Counted from the stretch's first letter, positions 6,217 through 15,447 are shown. The stretch: 40,496 nucleotides of DNA from Clostridiales bacterium (GCA_022508285.1 JAFLVN010000012.1:1-40496), one strand, 5' to 3'. Notes: generated from the sequence alone by a model not told the origin. Made by a program: numbers and translations.

Positions 6217-7371
6217 ATGTTTATTACTGACGACGTTAAATACGTGGGCGTGAACGACCACGAGATTGATTTATTTGAGGGACAATACGACGTTCCCAAC
6301 GGCATGGCGTACAACTCTTATGTTGTACTTGACAATAAAATTGCCGTCTTTGATTCCGTTGACGCACGTTTCGGCGAGGAATGGTTGGGCAATATTAGGG
6401 GGGTAATCGGTAAAAAGGCTCCCTACTACCTCATAGTTCAGCACATGGAACCCGACCACTCTGCGAACATCGTAAACTTTATGACGGCATATCCGAAAGC
6501 CACGATTGTTTCTTCAAAGCAAGCTTTCGTTATGATGAATCAGTACTTCGGCACAGACTTTGCCGACCGCCGCATCATCGTTAAAGACGGCGACACACTC
6601 TCGCTCGGCAAGCATAATCTCACCTTTATCGGCGCTCCCATGGTGCATTGGCCGGAAGTCACGATGACGTACGACAGCACGGACAAGATACTCTTTTCTG
6701 CAGACGCATTCGGCAAGTTCGGTGCACTCGACGTTAACGAAGACTGGGCTTGCGAAGCTCGCAGATACTATTTCGGTATCGTCGGCAAATACGGAGTACA
6801 GGTACAGAATTTGCTCAAAAAGGCGGCTGTTCTTGACATCAAAACCATTTGCCCTCTGCACGGCCCCGTGCTCACGGATAACTTGGGTTACTATATAAAT
6901 CTATATGATATTTGGTCGTCCTACGGCGTGGAAAGCGAAGGCGTTGTGATTGCCTACACCTCCGTTTACGGACACACCAAAAAGGCGGTTGAGTTGCTTG
7001 CCAAAAAGCTGAAAGAAAACGGCTGCCCCAAAGTTTCCGTCACCGACCTTGCACGTGACGACATGGCAGAGGCCGTTGAGGATGCGTTCAGATACGGCAA
7101 AATCGTACTCGCAACTACTACCTACAACGGCGACATTTTCCCGTTCATGCGTGAATTTATCACCCACCTCACTGAGCACAATTTCCAGAACAGGACTGTT
7201 GCCTTTATTGAAAACGGCAGTTGGTCTCCCTGGGCAACCAAAGTTATGATGGGCATGCTCGAAGGCTGCAAAAACCTGACCTTTGCAGAGAACAACGTGC
7301 GTATCCTCTCCGCACTCAACGCAGAATCTACTGCCAAAATTGAAAAACTTGCAGCTGAACTGTGCAAATAA
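6217..7371 (+). CDS. fprA: Flavodiiron protein (FprA, A-type flavoprotein)
   Basis: This 384-residue protein has a metallo-beta-lactamase-like diiron domain followed by a flavodoxin domain. Diiron ligands are visible as HMEPDH (H76, E78, D80, H81), H144 in MVHWPE, D163 in SADAFG and H215 in LHGP. The FMN-binding flavodoxin part begins at about 244 with IAYTSVYGHTKKA. Such cytoplasmic enzymes reduce oxygen to water, or nitric oxide to nitrous oxide, with electrons usually from rubredoxin or a related carrier, and protect anaerobes. All ligands are present and the length is standard. It is the first gene after a strong promoter, 24 bases ahead of the acyltransferase/radical SAM genes. It may simply share transcription with them, or guard oxygen-sensitive iron-sulfur enzymes. 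Confidence 0.95.
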   Translation: MFITDDVKYVGVNDHEIDLFEGQYDVPNGMAYNSYVVLDNKIAVFDSVDARFGEEWLGNIRGVIGKKAPYYLIVQHMEPDHSANIVNFMTAYPKATIVSSKQAFVMMNQYFGTDFADRRIIVKDGDTLSLGKHNLTFIGAPMVHWPEVTMTYDSTDKILFSADAFGKFGALDVNEDWACEARRYYFGIVGKYGVQVQNLLKKAAVLDIKTICPLHGPVLTDNLGYYINLYDIWSSYGVESEGVVIAYTSVYGHTKKAVELLAKKLKENGCPKVSVTDLARDDMAEAVEDAFRYGKIVLATTTYNGDIFPFMREFITHLTEHNFQNRTVAFIENGSWSPWATKVMMGMLEGCKNLTFAENNVRILSALNAESTAKIEKLAAELCK

Positions 7372-7395
7372 CAGATATTCATAAATTTATGGTAT

Positions 7396-8475
7396 ATGCC
7401 GAAGATTGAGTTAAAAGGCGGGAGCGAAAAACTTTCCCGAAATGAAATACTTTCTTTCAAAAAATTCAGAAGCGATTTTTACCGCGGCGACGCACTTTAT
7501 GTCGCAACGGAAGAATTTGTGACGGACATGCTTTTGAAAAGAGCGTCTTCATTTGCAAAAAGTCTTAACACGTATATTATCTCCGCAACTGAAAACGGAA
7601 AGCGTGTTGCGCAATGCCTCTGCATTATTACACCCGATACAGAGTTTGCGCAAATTTCTCAATTCGACTGTCCGAAAGAGCGAAAAGACATAGCCGATGA
7701 GATGATACATACAGCCGAGCGCATTGCGGGCGAGTACGGTCTGAAAAGAATAGTTTCAGGGCTTTGCGGTCACCTAAGCTACGGCGTGGGCATTTTAACC
7801 GAAACGGAACTGAAAAATTCCTTCGACACAAATTACAACAAGATTTACACAGCGGAGTTTTTCAAACACTTTAAAACCGTCAACACTTTGAGCGCATACC
7901 GTTGTAAACTTGACGATGCCCGCAAACGTTTATATACCACAACCTGCGACATCGGTGACTTGTTCGTACGCGAGGCGAATTTTTCAAAGTTCAAAGACGA
8001 GTGCGAAACTCTGAGAAAGCTCTGCGATGCAACGATCGGTGATACCTACCTCTATGCAAAGACCACCGAGGGGCATTTCTATGAGCTGCTAAAAGACTTA
8101 AAACTACTGCTCTCCGAAAAAAATCTTATGTTTCTTATGCATGAGAACAAAGAAGTCGGATTTGTGTTTTGGCATCCCGATTTCAATTGTGCCGTTCCCG
8201 CAGGTCGTCCTTTATCAAAGGCGGACTTTGCACTAAGGTGCATTTTCAACAAAAAGAAAATCGATACGGTCAAGCTCAATGCCATAGGCGTTTTAAAAGG
8301 CTACAGGGGAAAGGGAACTATTGCGCTCTTACGCGCCCTTGAAGAACGCACGAGATCTTACGAATTTATAGAGACCAACTTCGTGTGGGATAATAATATC
8401 GAGAGTACGCTGGTCAATAGACGATTACTTGGCGGTGAATGCCGAAAGTTTTGCGTATTCGAGGAATATCTATGA
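7396..8475 (+). CDS. GNAT-fold acyltransferase-like protein
   Basis: This 359-residue protein has a recognisable GNAT acetyl-CoA-binding signature only near the end: LNAIGVLKGYRGKGTIALL (about 294-312), in which RGKG (304-307) is the pyrophosphate-binding turn, followed by NFVWDNNIESTLVNRRLLG, the usual motif-B helix. The upstream 280 residues are likely a second, degenerate GNAT-type domain or a substrate-binding part. No good ribosome site precedes the ATG. The gene ends in an ATGA overlap with the next gene. The substrate is unknown. The pairing with a second GNAT-fold protein and two radical SAM enzymes suggests N- or O-acylation in a biosynthetic route. Confidence 0.7.
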   Translation: MPKIELKGGSEKLSRNEILSFKKFRSDFYRGDALYVATEEFVTDMLLKRASSFAKSLNTYIISATENGKRVAQCLCIITPDTEFAQISQFDCPKERKDIADEMIHTAERIAGEYGLKRIVSGLCGHLSYGVGILTETELKNSFDTNYNKIYTAEFFKHFKTVNTLSAYRCKLDDARKRLYTTTCDIGDLFVREANFSKFKDECETLRKLCDATIGDTYLYAKTTEGHFYELLKDLKLLLSEKNLMFLMHENKEVGFVFWHPDFNCAVPAGRPLSKADFALRCIFNKKKIDTVKLNAIGVLKGYRGKGTIALLRALEERTRSYEFIETNFVWDNNIESTLVNRRLLGGECRKFCVFEEYL

Positions 8476-9467
8476 TTGTAAAGTACGAAAGAGCCGCCGA
8501 GCTCCCTCCCGAGTGGGACGAAGCGGCACGAGGAAACATATACCTCACTCGGGCGTTTTTAGCCTTTATGGAAAAGGCGGACGACCTCGAAAAGAAATAT
8601 TACGGCGTATACGCAGACGGCAAGCTTGACACGATTTTTGAAACCGTATTGCAGCCCGAGTTCAACCTTGCGATGTTTATGGGAAAAGTGCATAAAATCA
8701 AGGCAACTATGGTTTACGTACCCCTTTCCGTGACGCGGGCGGGCATATCTTACGGAAACTGCCTTGCAGAAGCAACAGAGTTCATACGCAAGCTCCCGGG
8801 CTATAAGGTATTTTTGAACCTGCCCGACGTAAAAGTAAAGGGCTTTGCCAAGGGCTTCACCTGTCCCAAATGCATACTTGATATAAAATGGAAAACCTTT
8901 GACGAATACCTCCACTCCCTCCGCAGTAATTACCGCTACCGCTATAAAAAGGCGCTTGCAAAATCCGCACCGCTTTCTATACGTTACTTAGCGAGCGGCG
9001 ATGAGTTTACCCCCCGAATATATGCGCTCTACGAGTATGTACACGGCAAATCGATGATTAGAGTAGAAAAACTCACCGAACGCTTTTTCCGAGGGAAGTT
9101 CTTCAAAATATTTGTATTTGAGGAGCACGGCGTTCCGAGAGGCTTTGTACAGCTTTTGGAAATCGGCGACGAGCTTGTGTTCGAGTTCGTCGGCGTAGAC
9201 TACTCTGTAAACAATAAGTATGATATATACATTTCGATGCTACTCGAAATAATACGCTACGGCATTGATAACGGCTTTAAAACAATAGATTTCGGACAGA
9301 CGGCAGACGATGCAAAACTCAAGCTCGGATGCCGCCATGTACCTCTGTATGCACTGCTCGGTCACAAAAATCCCATAATCAATTTCGCATGCAAGCTGTT
9401 AGCGCCCAAGCTACAATGCAAGCCGTTTTCGCAAAGTTTCGACGTATTTAAGGAAGAAAATTTATGA
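8472..9467 (+). CDS. FemAB/GNAT-like acyltransferase (Acetyltransf_6 type)
   Basis: This 331-residue protein resembles the FemAB-like branch of the GNAT fold. It has LRSNYRYRYKKALAKS, the basic helix typical of these enzymes; FFKIFVFEEHGVPRGFVQLLE, which reads like the GNAT core strands; then ELVFEFVGVDY and FKTIDFGQTADDAKLKLG near the C-terminus, the FG.T.D..K...G signature of the family. FemAB-like proteins add amino acids or acyl groups to amines, often on peptidoglycan or secreted polymers. The ATG at 8472 is chosen over one 11 codons earlier because GAGGA lies seven bases before it and it forms an ATGA overlap with the previous stop. The next gene also overlaps by four bases. Confidence 0.75.
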   Translation: MIVKYERAAELPPEWDEAARGNIYLTRAFLAFMEKADDLEKKYYGVYADGKLDTIFETVLQPEFNLAMFMGKVHKIKATMVYVPLSVTRAGISYGNCLAEATEFIRKLPGYKVFLNLPDVKVKGFAKGFTCPKCILDIKWKTFDEYLHSLRSNYRYRYKKALAKSAPLSIRYLASGDEFTPRIYALYEYVHGKSMIRVEKLTERFFRGKFFKIFVFEEHGVPRGFVQLLEIGDELVFEFVGVDYSVNNKYDIYISMLLEIIRYGIDNGFKTIDFGQTADDAKLKLGCRHVPLYALLGHKNPIINFACKLLAPKLQCKPFSQSFDVFKEENL

Positions 9468-10810
9468 ATGTACTTCTCGTGCGAGTAAAGCCGCACCCCG
9501 CCTCCATTAATCTTCAGAGTTTTATGGTATGTGAGCCGCTCGAGCTCGAATATTTGTACGCCGCCCTGACAAATCACGGGCACAAAGTTGACGTCCTCGA
9601 CCTGATTATCGACAAGCGCAGCTTTGCTTCCGTTCTCAAATCAAAACCATATAACTTCGTATGCTTTACTGGATATATCGTTCACGTCGGCGTAATCAAA
9701 AAGCATGCAGCGCTCGTTAAAAAGCTCCAGCCTAACGCTAAAACTTTAGTCGGCGGCGTGCACGCCGAAGTCGTTCCTACCGACTTTATCGACCCATCGA
9801 TAGACCATATAATATGGGCTAACGGCATACATACCACCTGCCGCATAGTTGACGGTTGCGACCCTGAAAGCGAGGCGGGGATATACGCCGAGGGAAAGAC
9901 AAAGCCGGATATTATAAGGCTTGAGGACGAAATTTTCCCCGACAGAAAATGTACCGCACGCTACCGAGCACGTTACAACTACATATTTCATGACCGCTGC
10001 GCAACAATTAAGACCTCTTTCGGTTGCCCGTTTAAATGCAGATTCTGTTTTTGTACGAGAGTATGCGACTATGCCGTACGGCAGTTGGACAGAGTAATGG
10101 ACGAGCTTGAAGAAATTGAGGAAAATAATGTTTTTATCGTTGACGACGACTTCACGGCGAGCGACTCACGTGTTCGTGCGTTCGTTGCCGCACTGGGCGA
10201 ACGCGGCATAAAAAAACATTTTATTGCATTTTCACGTGCCGATTTCATCACCGCACACCCCGATACCGTAGAACTTTTATCAAAGAACGGCTTCGACGCA
10301 TTCTTTATAGGCATCGAATCCTTTCGCACGGGCGAGCTTGACCGCTTTGACAAGCGCACAACCGTAGAGCAAAACAGTGCAGCCGTGCGCATAATAGAAC
10401 AAAACGGAATGCAGTGCTACAGCGGACTCATTGTCGGCGAGGATTGGGACAAACGTGATTTCAATACCCTAATCGAATATCTCAACAGCTTCGACCACCC
10501 GCTTGTGAACATTCAACCCATAACACCCATGCCCGGCACTCCTCTTTTTGACGAATATCCTCGCAAAGTCATAGTACCGAGGGAAAGATATGAACTATGG
10601 GACATGGCGCACGCAGTGTTCCGCCCCGAAAAAATGTCACGGAGGAAATATTACTATCACATTGTCCGCGCCTACATAAAGACGAGTGCGAACAAAAAAC
10701 AGCGCAAATTTATTTTACAAAGATACGACAAAAGCGTCTACCGCAGGGTTTGGTGGGGCGCCGCACACGTCTTCTTTCAATACGTTAAAAGAATTATAAG
10801 TCCGCAGTAA
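9464..10810 (+). CDS. B12-binding-domain-like radical SAM enzyme (first of two)
   Basis: This 448-residue protein has an N-terminal Rossmann-like domain of the cobalamin-binding radical SAM class (about 1-150) with LEYLYAALTNHGHKVDVLD and LVGGVHAEVVP. I do not see the DxHxxG cobalamin-ligand motif. The radical SAM core carries GCPFKCRFCFC, with C188, C192 and C195 as [4Fe-4S] ligands, then FIVDDDFTAS and FFIGIESF as core strands, and PITPMPGTPLFDEY near the end. The final 60 residues are basic and aromatic-rich, which may favour membrane contact. The ATG overlaps the previous stop by four bases. Class is certain; substrate is not. Relatives modify lipids, hopanoids, peptides or antibiotics. 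Confidence 0.88.
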   Translation: MNVLLVRVKPHPASINLQSFMVCEPLELEYLYAALTNHGHKVDVLDLIIDKRSFASVLKSKPYNFVCFTGYIVHVGVIKKHAALVKKLQPNAKTLVGGVHAEVVPTDFIDPSIDHIIWANGIHTTCRIVDGCDPESEAGIYAEGKTKPDIIRLEDEIFPDRKCTARYRARYNYIFHDRCATIKTSFGCPFKCRFCFCTRVCDYAVRQLDRVMDELEEIEENNVFIVDDDFTASDSRVRAFVAALGERGIKKHFIAFSRADFITAHPDTVELLSKNGFDAFFIGIESFRTGELDRFDKRTTVEQNSAAVRIIEQNGMQCYSGLIVGEDWDKRDFNTLIEYLNSFDHPLVNIQPITPMPGTPLFDEYPRKVIVPRERYELWDMAHAVFRPEKMSRRKYYYHIVRAYIKTSANKKQRKFILQRYDKSVYRRVWWGAAHVFFQYVKRIISPQ

Positions 10811-10826
10811 TGCGGAGGAGATACCA

Positions 10827-12146
10827 ATGAACAAAAAGATACTTTTTATTCAACCGACAATATACGACGACAAAGGCAAATTAGTTAAAAAGCGCAAGCA
10901 GTATTTTGTAGGGCTTGCGCACCCGCTACTTTCCGCGCTGTTGCCCGAGGGCTGGACCTCCGAGCTGTGCGTTGAACTTACGGAGAATATCCCTTACGAC
11001 ACGGACGCCGACGTAATAGGACTCGGCGGAGTAGGTCACGCTGCCAGAAGGGCGAAAGACATTGCAATAGAGTTCAAAAAACGTGGGAAGATAGTTTTTA
11101 TGGGCGGACCTATGGTTTCGCTCATACCCGAGCTTGCCAAAGAATATTGCGATGCCGTAATGATAGGCGACAGCGAAGAGACCATAAAAGAGCTTTGCCT
11201 CGACATAGAGCGGGGTGAAATTAAACCGTTTTACGAAAAACCGCTCACGGCCCTCTCTATCCCACTACCGAGATACGAACTTATGCTGAAAAAGAGAATA
11301 GGCGATTTCCTTCCCGTTCAGGCAGGGCGTGGATGCCCGAATACCTGTTCCTTTTGCACTATTTCATGTCTGTTTAAAGGACGATATATAAGAAGGGACA
11401 TAGACGAAGTTGTACGGGATATCGAATATATTAAATCGCTCGGGTTTAAAAAGTTTTTGCTCGTCGATGATAATATAGTCTCCGACCCCGCATATATGCT
11501 TGAGCTTTGCCGCAGAATAAAGCCTTTGAAAATGAAGTGGATGAGCCAATGCGCCATTCAGATTGCCGATAATCCCGAGCTTTTAAAGGCTGTTGCAGAG
11601 AGCGGTTGCTATGTGCTGAGCTTCGGACTCGAGAGTATTAATATAGACGCTCTGAAAGGAGTAAACAAAACCTGGTGCGACCCCAGCGACTATCCTAGAA
11701 TTCTCAAAACCATGAATGATGCGGGGATTGAGATTGCAAGCGAGATGATAGTCGGTCTTGATACCGATACCCCCGAGTCGCTTAAATCAACGGCAGAATT
11801 CGTGGAGAAAAGCTCTATCATTGCTCCCAAGTTCTACTGCCTTACTCCCATTCCCGGAACGCCCCTTAATAAACAGATGCATGCGGCAGGGCGGATTGTT
11901 GACGACAATGTATTTGAATACAAGCCCTCCAAATCCGTGCTGAACACCCCGAACATGACTGCCGATCAGGTTACGGAAGAATATTGGAAGCTCTACGAAC
12001 GCCTATACTCTATGCGTAACATATTAAAGCGAACGATATTCAACAAGAGAATGTTAAAACGCCCGGGGCAGACTCTGTTTTTCTTCGGCGTAAACATGAT
12101 TTACCGTGCACACATAAAGCGCAGAGTTGCACCTAATATCTTATAA
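10827..12146 (+). CDS. B12-binding-domain-like radical SAM enzyme (second of two)
   Basis: This 439-residue protein has an N-terminal Rossmann-like domain (about 1-140) with VIGLGGVGHAARRAKDIA and GKIVFMGGPMVSLIP. The radical SAM cluster motif GRGCPNTCSFCTISC follows, with ligands C170, C174 and C177, then FLLVDDNIV, VLSFGLESIN, MIVGLDTDTPES and LTPIPGTPL. The family is that of cobalamin-type radical SAM enzymes. The two radical SAM genes of this operon share architecture but are clearly different in sequence, so they probably act in successive steps, not as duplicates. GGAGGAG at 10814-10820 gives a strong ribosome site. Its TAA stop directly abuts the stop of the convergent ligD-like gene with no base between. 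Confidence 0.9.
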   Translation: MNKKILFIQPTIYDDKGKLVKKRKQYFVGLAHPLLSALLPEGWTSELCVELTENIPYDTDADVIGLGGVGHAARRAKDIAIEFKKRGKIVFMGGPMVSLIPELAKEYCDAVMIGDSEETIKELCLDIERGEIKPFYEKPLTALSIPLPRYELMLKKRIGDFLPVQAGRGCPNTCSFCTISCLFKGRYIRRDIDEVVRDIEYIKSLGFKKFLLVDDNIVSDPAYMLELCRRIKPLKMKWMSQCAIQIADNPELLKAVAESGCYVLSFGLESINIDALKGVNKTWCDPSDYPRILKTMNDAGIEIASEMIVGLDTDTPESLKSTAEFVEKSSIIAPKFYCLTPIPGTPLNKQMHAAGRIVDDNVFEYKPSKSVLNTPNMTADQVTEEYWKLYERLYSMRNILKRTIFNKRMLKRPGQTLFFFGVNMIYRAHIKRRVAPNIL

Positions 12147-14531
12147 CTATACTTTAAGCGTTTGGGTGGATTTTACTTTAAAAAAGTCTGCCCACGGGTC
12201 GGGCTTTTGCAGGCGGCGGAGGGCGGAACGGATATCAACCGAGTTGGGGGCGACTTTTGAAAGCTCCTCCCACGCTATTGGCATGGATACGGGCGCACCT
12301 TTTCGGGCACGAACGCTGTACGGCGCAACGCTCGTTGCCCCCGGACTATTGCGCTGCCAATCTATAAATATCTTGCCCTCCCGCACTTTTTTTGACATTG
12401 TGGAAGTGTAACGGTTCGGATAGGCCTCTTCCATTAATTGTGCTACTCTTTTTGAAAAGTCACGGAAGGCTTGACCCTCGATACCGCTTTTGAATGGCAC
12501 TACAACATGATAGCCCTTGCCGCCGCTCGTCTTTAAAAAGGATTTGAGCCCGAGTCCGTCGAGTACATACTTCAATTCACGCACTCCCCTCCTGACGTCG
12601 CCAAGCGAAAGTTCTTCGTCGGGGTCGAGGTCGAAAATCATTATATCGGGGCGATAAGGAGAATTTTTCTTACTGCCCCATACGTGAAACTCGACGGCGT
12701 TATATTGCACCGAATTAATTATGCCTTTATCGCTTGCGGCATAAAAATACTCAGCGTCCTCGGCGGGCGCATTTTTTATTCCGACAAAGTTTCCTTCAAG
12801 GTGGCGGCGGAAGAACTTTTCGCCGTCAATCCCCGCAGGGCAGCATACAAGGCTCAAAAATCTGTCTTTTATATACGGCAACATTCGCTCTGAGGCGGCG
12901 GCGTAATACTTCGCAAGCTCAGATTTTGTAACGGTAGGGTCGGAAAACATCGCTTTTTCTGGGTGAGTGATTTTAATTCCACAAACCTGCACGTCCTCTT
13001 TTTTTACCGACTGCGATTTTTTTACCGCTTTAGGACGTTCACTGTCAATCTCCTTAACTTCTTTATCGCTACGTATACCCTTAAAACTTGCCTGCCTTAA
13101 TAGCCCCGCAGAAGTGATTTCGGCAAAGTCTACCTGTGCGGCGAGGGCAGGTTTTACCCACACCGTATCCGCTTGAAACTCTTGGGGCACAGACGAAAAG
13201 GGCGGAGTTTTGCGCTTGAGCGCAGCAAGCCGCTTTTTAAGCTCACGGCGGGACTCATCGGTGAAGCCCGTACCAACGCGCCCTGCAAAGCTCAGCTTGC
13301 CGTCCTCATAAAAGCCGACGAGCAGCGACCTAAGCTCTCCGACTTCGGACAGCGTGTAGCCGCCGATTACAAACTCACGGGCGTTACGGAACTTCAGCTT
13401 TTGCCAGTCACCGTTTTTACCCGCAACGTACGCCGCATTTGCACGCTTGGCAACTATCCCCTCCATTCCACGGTTTTTAACCGCCTCGATATCCTTTTTA
13501 GTCATTCTCTCCGTATGCTCGCTGTACGACAGCACATAGGGAGCATTTTTAAGCAACGCCTTAAGTTTTTGCTTTCGTTCAATTAGCGGCAGCTCACGCA
13601 AGTCTTCGCCGTCAAGCGCAAGGAGGTCGAAAATAACGTAATTCAGCCCGCCTGTACTCTTGTTTTTTATATACGCCTGCAATGCGCCGAAGTCGGGTAT
13701 GCCGCCCTCTCCCGCAACTACCATTTCACCGTCTACCACCGCTGCACGACCGTTGAGCATTTTTGAAAGCGCCTCCGCTGCCACGGAAAACGAAGAAGTG
13801 CAGTTGTGGCCGTTGCGGGTATAGAGTGTAGTTTTGCCGCCCTCGCAAAAGCCGAGAGTGCGGTGACCATCGTATTTGAGCTCGTAAATCCAACCCTTGC
13901 CCGTTGGCAGAGTTTCGCAGAGCTTGGCAAGCATAACGTCCGTTTGCTTGAAGGGATTTGAGGCCGCAGATTTTGCTATTTCCGCCATGCTCTTGCCCGA
14001 GCGCACACCTCGGGTAAAGCGGCTGATTCCCGCTGTGTTTTTGGCGTAACCGTCACGCTCCTTGATAAGTAACCATGGCTCGCCGCCGTCGGAATTTTTT
14101 ATTTTTACAAGCGCCCAGTCGCCCTTTAAACGTTGGCCGTTTAAGTTGAACTTGAGCGAGCCCTCTTTAATACCCTTTTCGGGATCTACGTGGGGCGTCC
14201 ACTCGCCTTCGTCCCAGAGCATGACCGTACCGCCTCCGTATTCGCCCTTGGGAATCGTTCCCTCGAAATCCATGTAGTCAATCGGGTGGTCTTCCACACG
14301 CATGGCAAGCCGCTTATCCGCCGTGCAGAATGACGGGCCCTTGGGCACTGCCCAGCTTAAGGCAACGCCGCCCAGCTCGAGCCGTAAATCGTAGTGGTCA
14401 GCCCTTGCCAAGTGGTGCTGAACAGAGAATTTGAGTTTGCGGCGGTTTGAACGCCCTACCCTGCCCTCGGGCTCGCTTGTTATATCGAAATTGCGCTTTG
14501 AATTATACTTTTTGAGTTTACTTTCTGACAT
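12147..14531 (-). CDS. ligD: LigD-type DNA ligase: phosphoesterase-ligase-polymerase
   Basis: This is a three-domain end-joining enzyme of about 794 residues. Numbered from a TTG two codons upstream, the 3'-phosphoesterase domain (about 30-165) has H42, H48, D50 and VEDHPIDY with H84, the metal-site pattern known from Pseudomonas LigD. The ATP-dependent ligase domain has ELKYDGHR with nucleophile K221, VVDGEMV and GMEGIVAKR (motif IV-like), LKFR (motif V). The C-terminal primase-polymerase domain (about 520-785) has IFDLDPD with D636 and D638 and LKTSGGKGYHV. It repairs double-strand breaks with Ku, which is encoded divergently 77 bases away. The ATG at 14531 is preferred over the TTG at 14537. 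Neither has a clear ribosome site. Confidence 0.93.
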   Translation of the reverse strand: MSESKLKKYNSKRNFDITSEPEGRVGRSNRRKLKFSVQHHLARADHYDLRLELGGVALSWAVPKGPSFCTADKRLAMRVEDHPIDYMDFEGTIPKGEYGGGTVMLWDEGEWTPHVDPEKGIKEGSLKFNLNGQRLKGDWALVKIKNSDGGEPWLLIKERDGYAKNTAGISRFTRGVRSGKSMAEIAKSAASNPFKQTDVMLAKLCETLPTGKGWIYELKYDGHRTLGFCEGGKTTLYTRNGHNCTSSFSVAAEALSKMLNGRAAVVDGEMVVAGEGGIPDFGALQAYIKNKSTGGLNYVIFDLLALDGEDLRELPLIERKQKLKALLKNAPYVLSYSEHTERMTKKDIEAVKNRGMEGIVAKRANAAYVAGKNGDWQKLKFRNAREFVIGGYTLSEVGELRSLLVGFYEDGKLSFAGRVGTGFTDESRRELKKRLAALKRKTPPFSSVPQEFQADTVWVKPALAAQVDFAEITSAGLLRQASFKGIRSDKEVKEIDSERPKAVKKSQSVKKEDVQVCGIKITHPEKAMFSDPTVTKSELAKYYAAASERMLPYIKDRFLSLVCCPAGIDGEKFFRRHLEGNFVGIKNAPAEDAEYFYAASDKGIINSVQYNAVEFHVWGSKKNSPYRPDIMIFDLDPDEELSLGDVRRGVRELKYVLDGLGLKSFLKTSGGKGYHVVVPFKSGIEGQAFRDFSKRVAQLMEEAYPNRYTSTMSKKVREGKIFIDWQRNSPGATSVAPYSVRARKGAPVSMPIAWEELSKVAPNSVDIRSALRRLQKPDPWADFFKVKSTQTLKV

Positions 14532-14608
14532 AACCAAAGTATGTGAAAATATTAGTAATTTATCAATGGTAAAGGTATATTATAGGGGCAATCGGGAAAA
14601 CTCAATGT

Positions 14609-15427
14609 ATGGCAGTTATTCAGAAAGGTGCAATTTCCTTCGGATTGGTATATATTCCCGTGAGTCTCTACACGGCGACACAGGACAGCGACATAAGCTT
14701 TAATCAGCTTCACAAGGCGGATAAATCCCGTATACGCTATAAAAAAGTTTGCGCACACTGCGGCAAGGAAGTCGAGGCAAAGGACATTGTGCGGGGATTT
14801 CAGTACGCCAAGGACAAATACGTAGTAATAACGGACGAAGAAATTGAGAGTATTAAAACCGAAAAAGACCGCACTATTACCATTATGAGCTTTACCGCAC
14901 TTGACGAGATTAGCCCCGTTTATTACGACAAGGCTTACCACGTCGTGCCCCAAAAGGGCGGCGGCAAGGCGCTTGAGCTTTTGCGCCGAGCCATGATGGA
15001 GACTCAGCGTGCGGCGCTCGGCAGAACGGTTTTCGGCAACTCCGAAAAGCTGCTTGTGATAATTCCCCGAGAGGACGGAATGCTTATTCAGACCCTACTA
15101 TATCAGGACGACATAAAGGAAATTCCCGTAGCATACGAGCAGCCGAAAATTATGCAGGCTGAGCTCGATATGGCGGAAAAACTTATAAAGGGCATGGAAG
15201 AGCCGTTCACGCCCGAAAAATACAAGGACGAATTTCAGGAAAAGTTAAAGGCAATGATTGCCGATAAAATTGCGGGGAAAGCGGTCGATAAACCAAAAGA
15301 CGAAAAGCATGGCAAGATAATCGACCTTATGGAAGCCTTAAAGGCAAGCGTTAAAAACACAACGGAAAAAAAGCCCGCCACGCAAAAAGTTACACGCCCC
15401 CGTTCAAAGCCCCGCAAACAGGCTTAA
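14609..15427 (+). CDS. ku: Ku protein, non-homologous end joining
   Basis: This 272-residue bacterial Ku begins with AVIQKGAISFGLVYIPVSLYTAT, the family signature. It has a core with KKVCAHCGKEVEAKDIVRGF and YVVITDEEIESI, the ring-forming beta-barrel region EISPVYYDKAYHVVP, and a helical C-terminal part ending in a lysine/arginine-rich tail (about 245-272) that in other Ku proteins contacts DNA or LigD. As a homodimer it encircles broken DNA ends and recruits LigD. The 77 bases between it and ligD contain AT-rich sequence with TATAAT-like boxes on both strands, but none with a well-spaced -35. A bidirectional terminator follows. Confidence 0.96.
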   Translation: MAVIQKGAISFGLVYIPVSLYTATQDSDISFNQLHKADKSRIRYKKVCAHCGKEVEAKDIVRGFQYAKDKYVVITDEEIESIKTEKDRTITIMSFTALDEISPVYYDKAYHVVPQKGGGKALELLRRAMMETQRAALGRTVFGNSEKLLVIIPREDGMLIQTLLYQDDIKEIPVAYEQPKIMQAELDMAEKLIKGMEEPFTPEKYKDEFQEKLKAMIADKIAGKAVDKPKDEKHGKIIDLMEALKASVKNTTEKKPATQKVTRPRSKPRKQA

Positions 15428-15447
15428 AATATAACGAATGTATTAAA

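Noticed and set aside
14532-14537. TTG start for ligD two codons upstream of the ATG
   Set aside because: It has no ribosome site and an ATG is available two codons later. The difference is trivial and the ATG is the simpler choice.
14538-14608. Sporulation-type (sigma-G) or sigma-A promoters for ligD and ku
   Set aside because: Several TATAAT-like or CATACT-like boxes exist on both strands, but none has a partner box at proper spacing and a sensible distance to the start codon.
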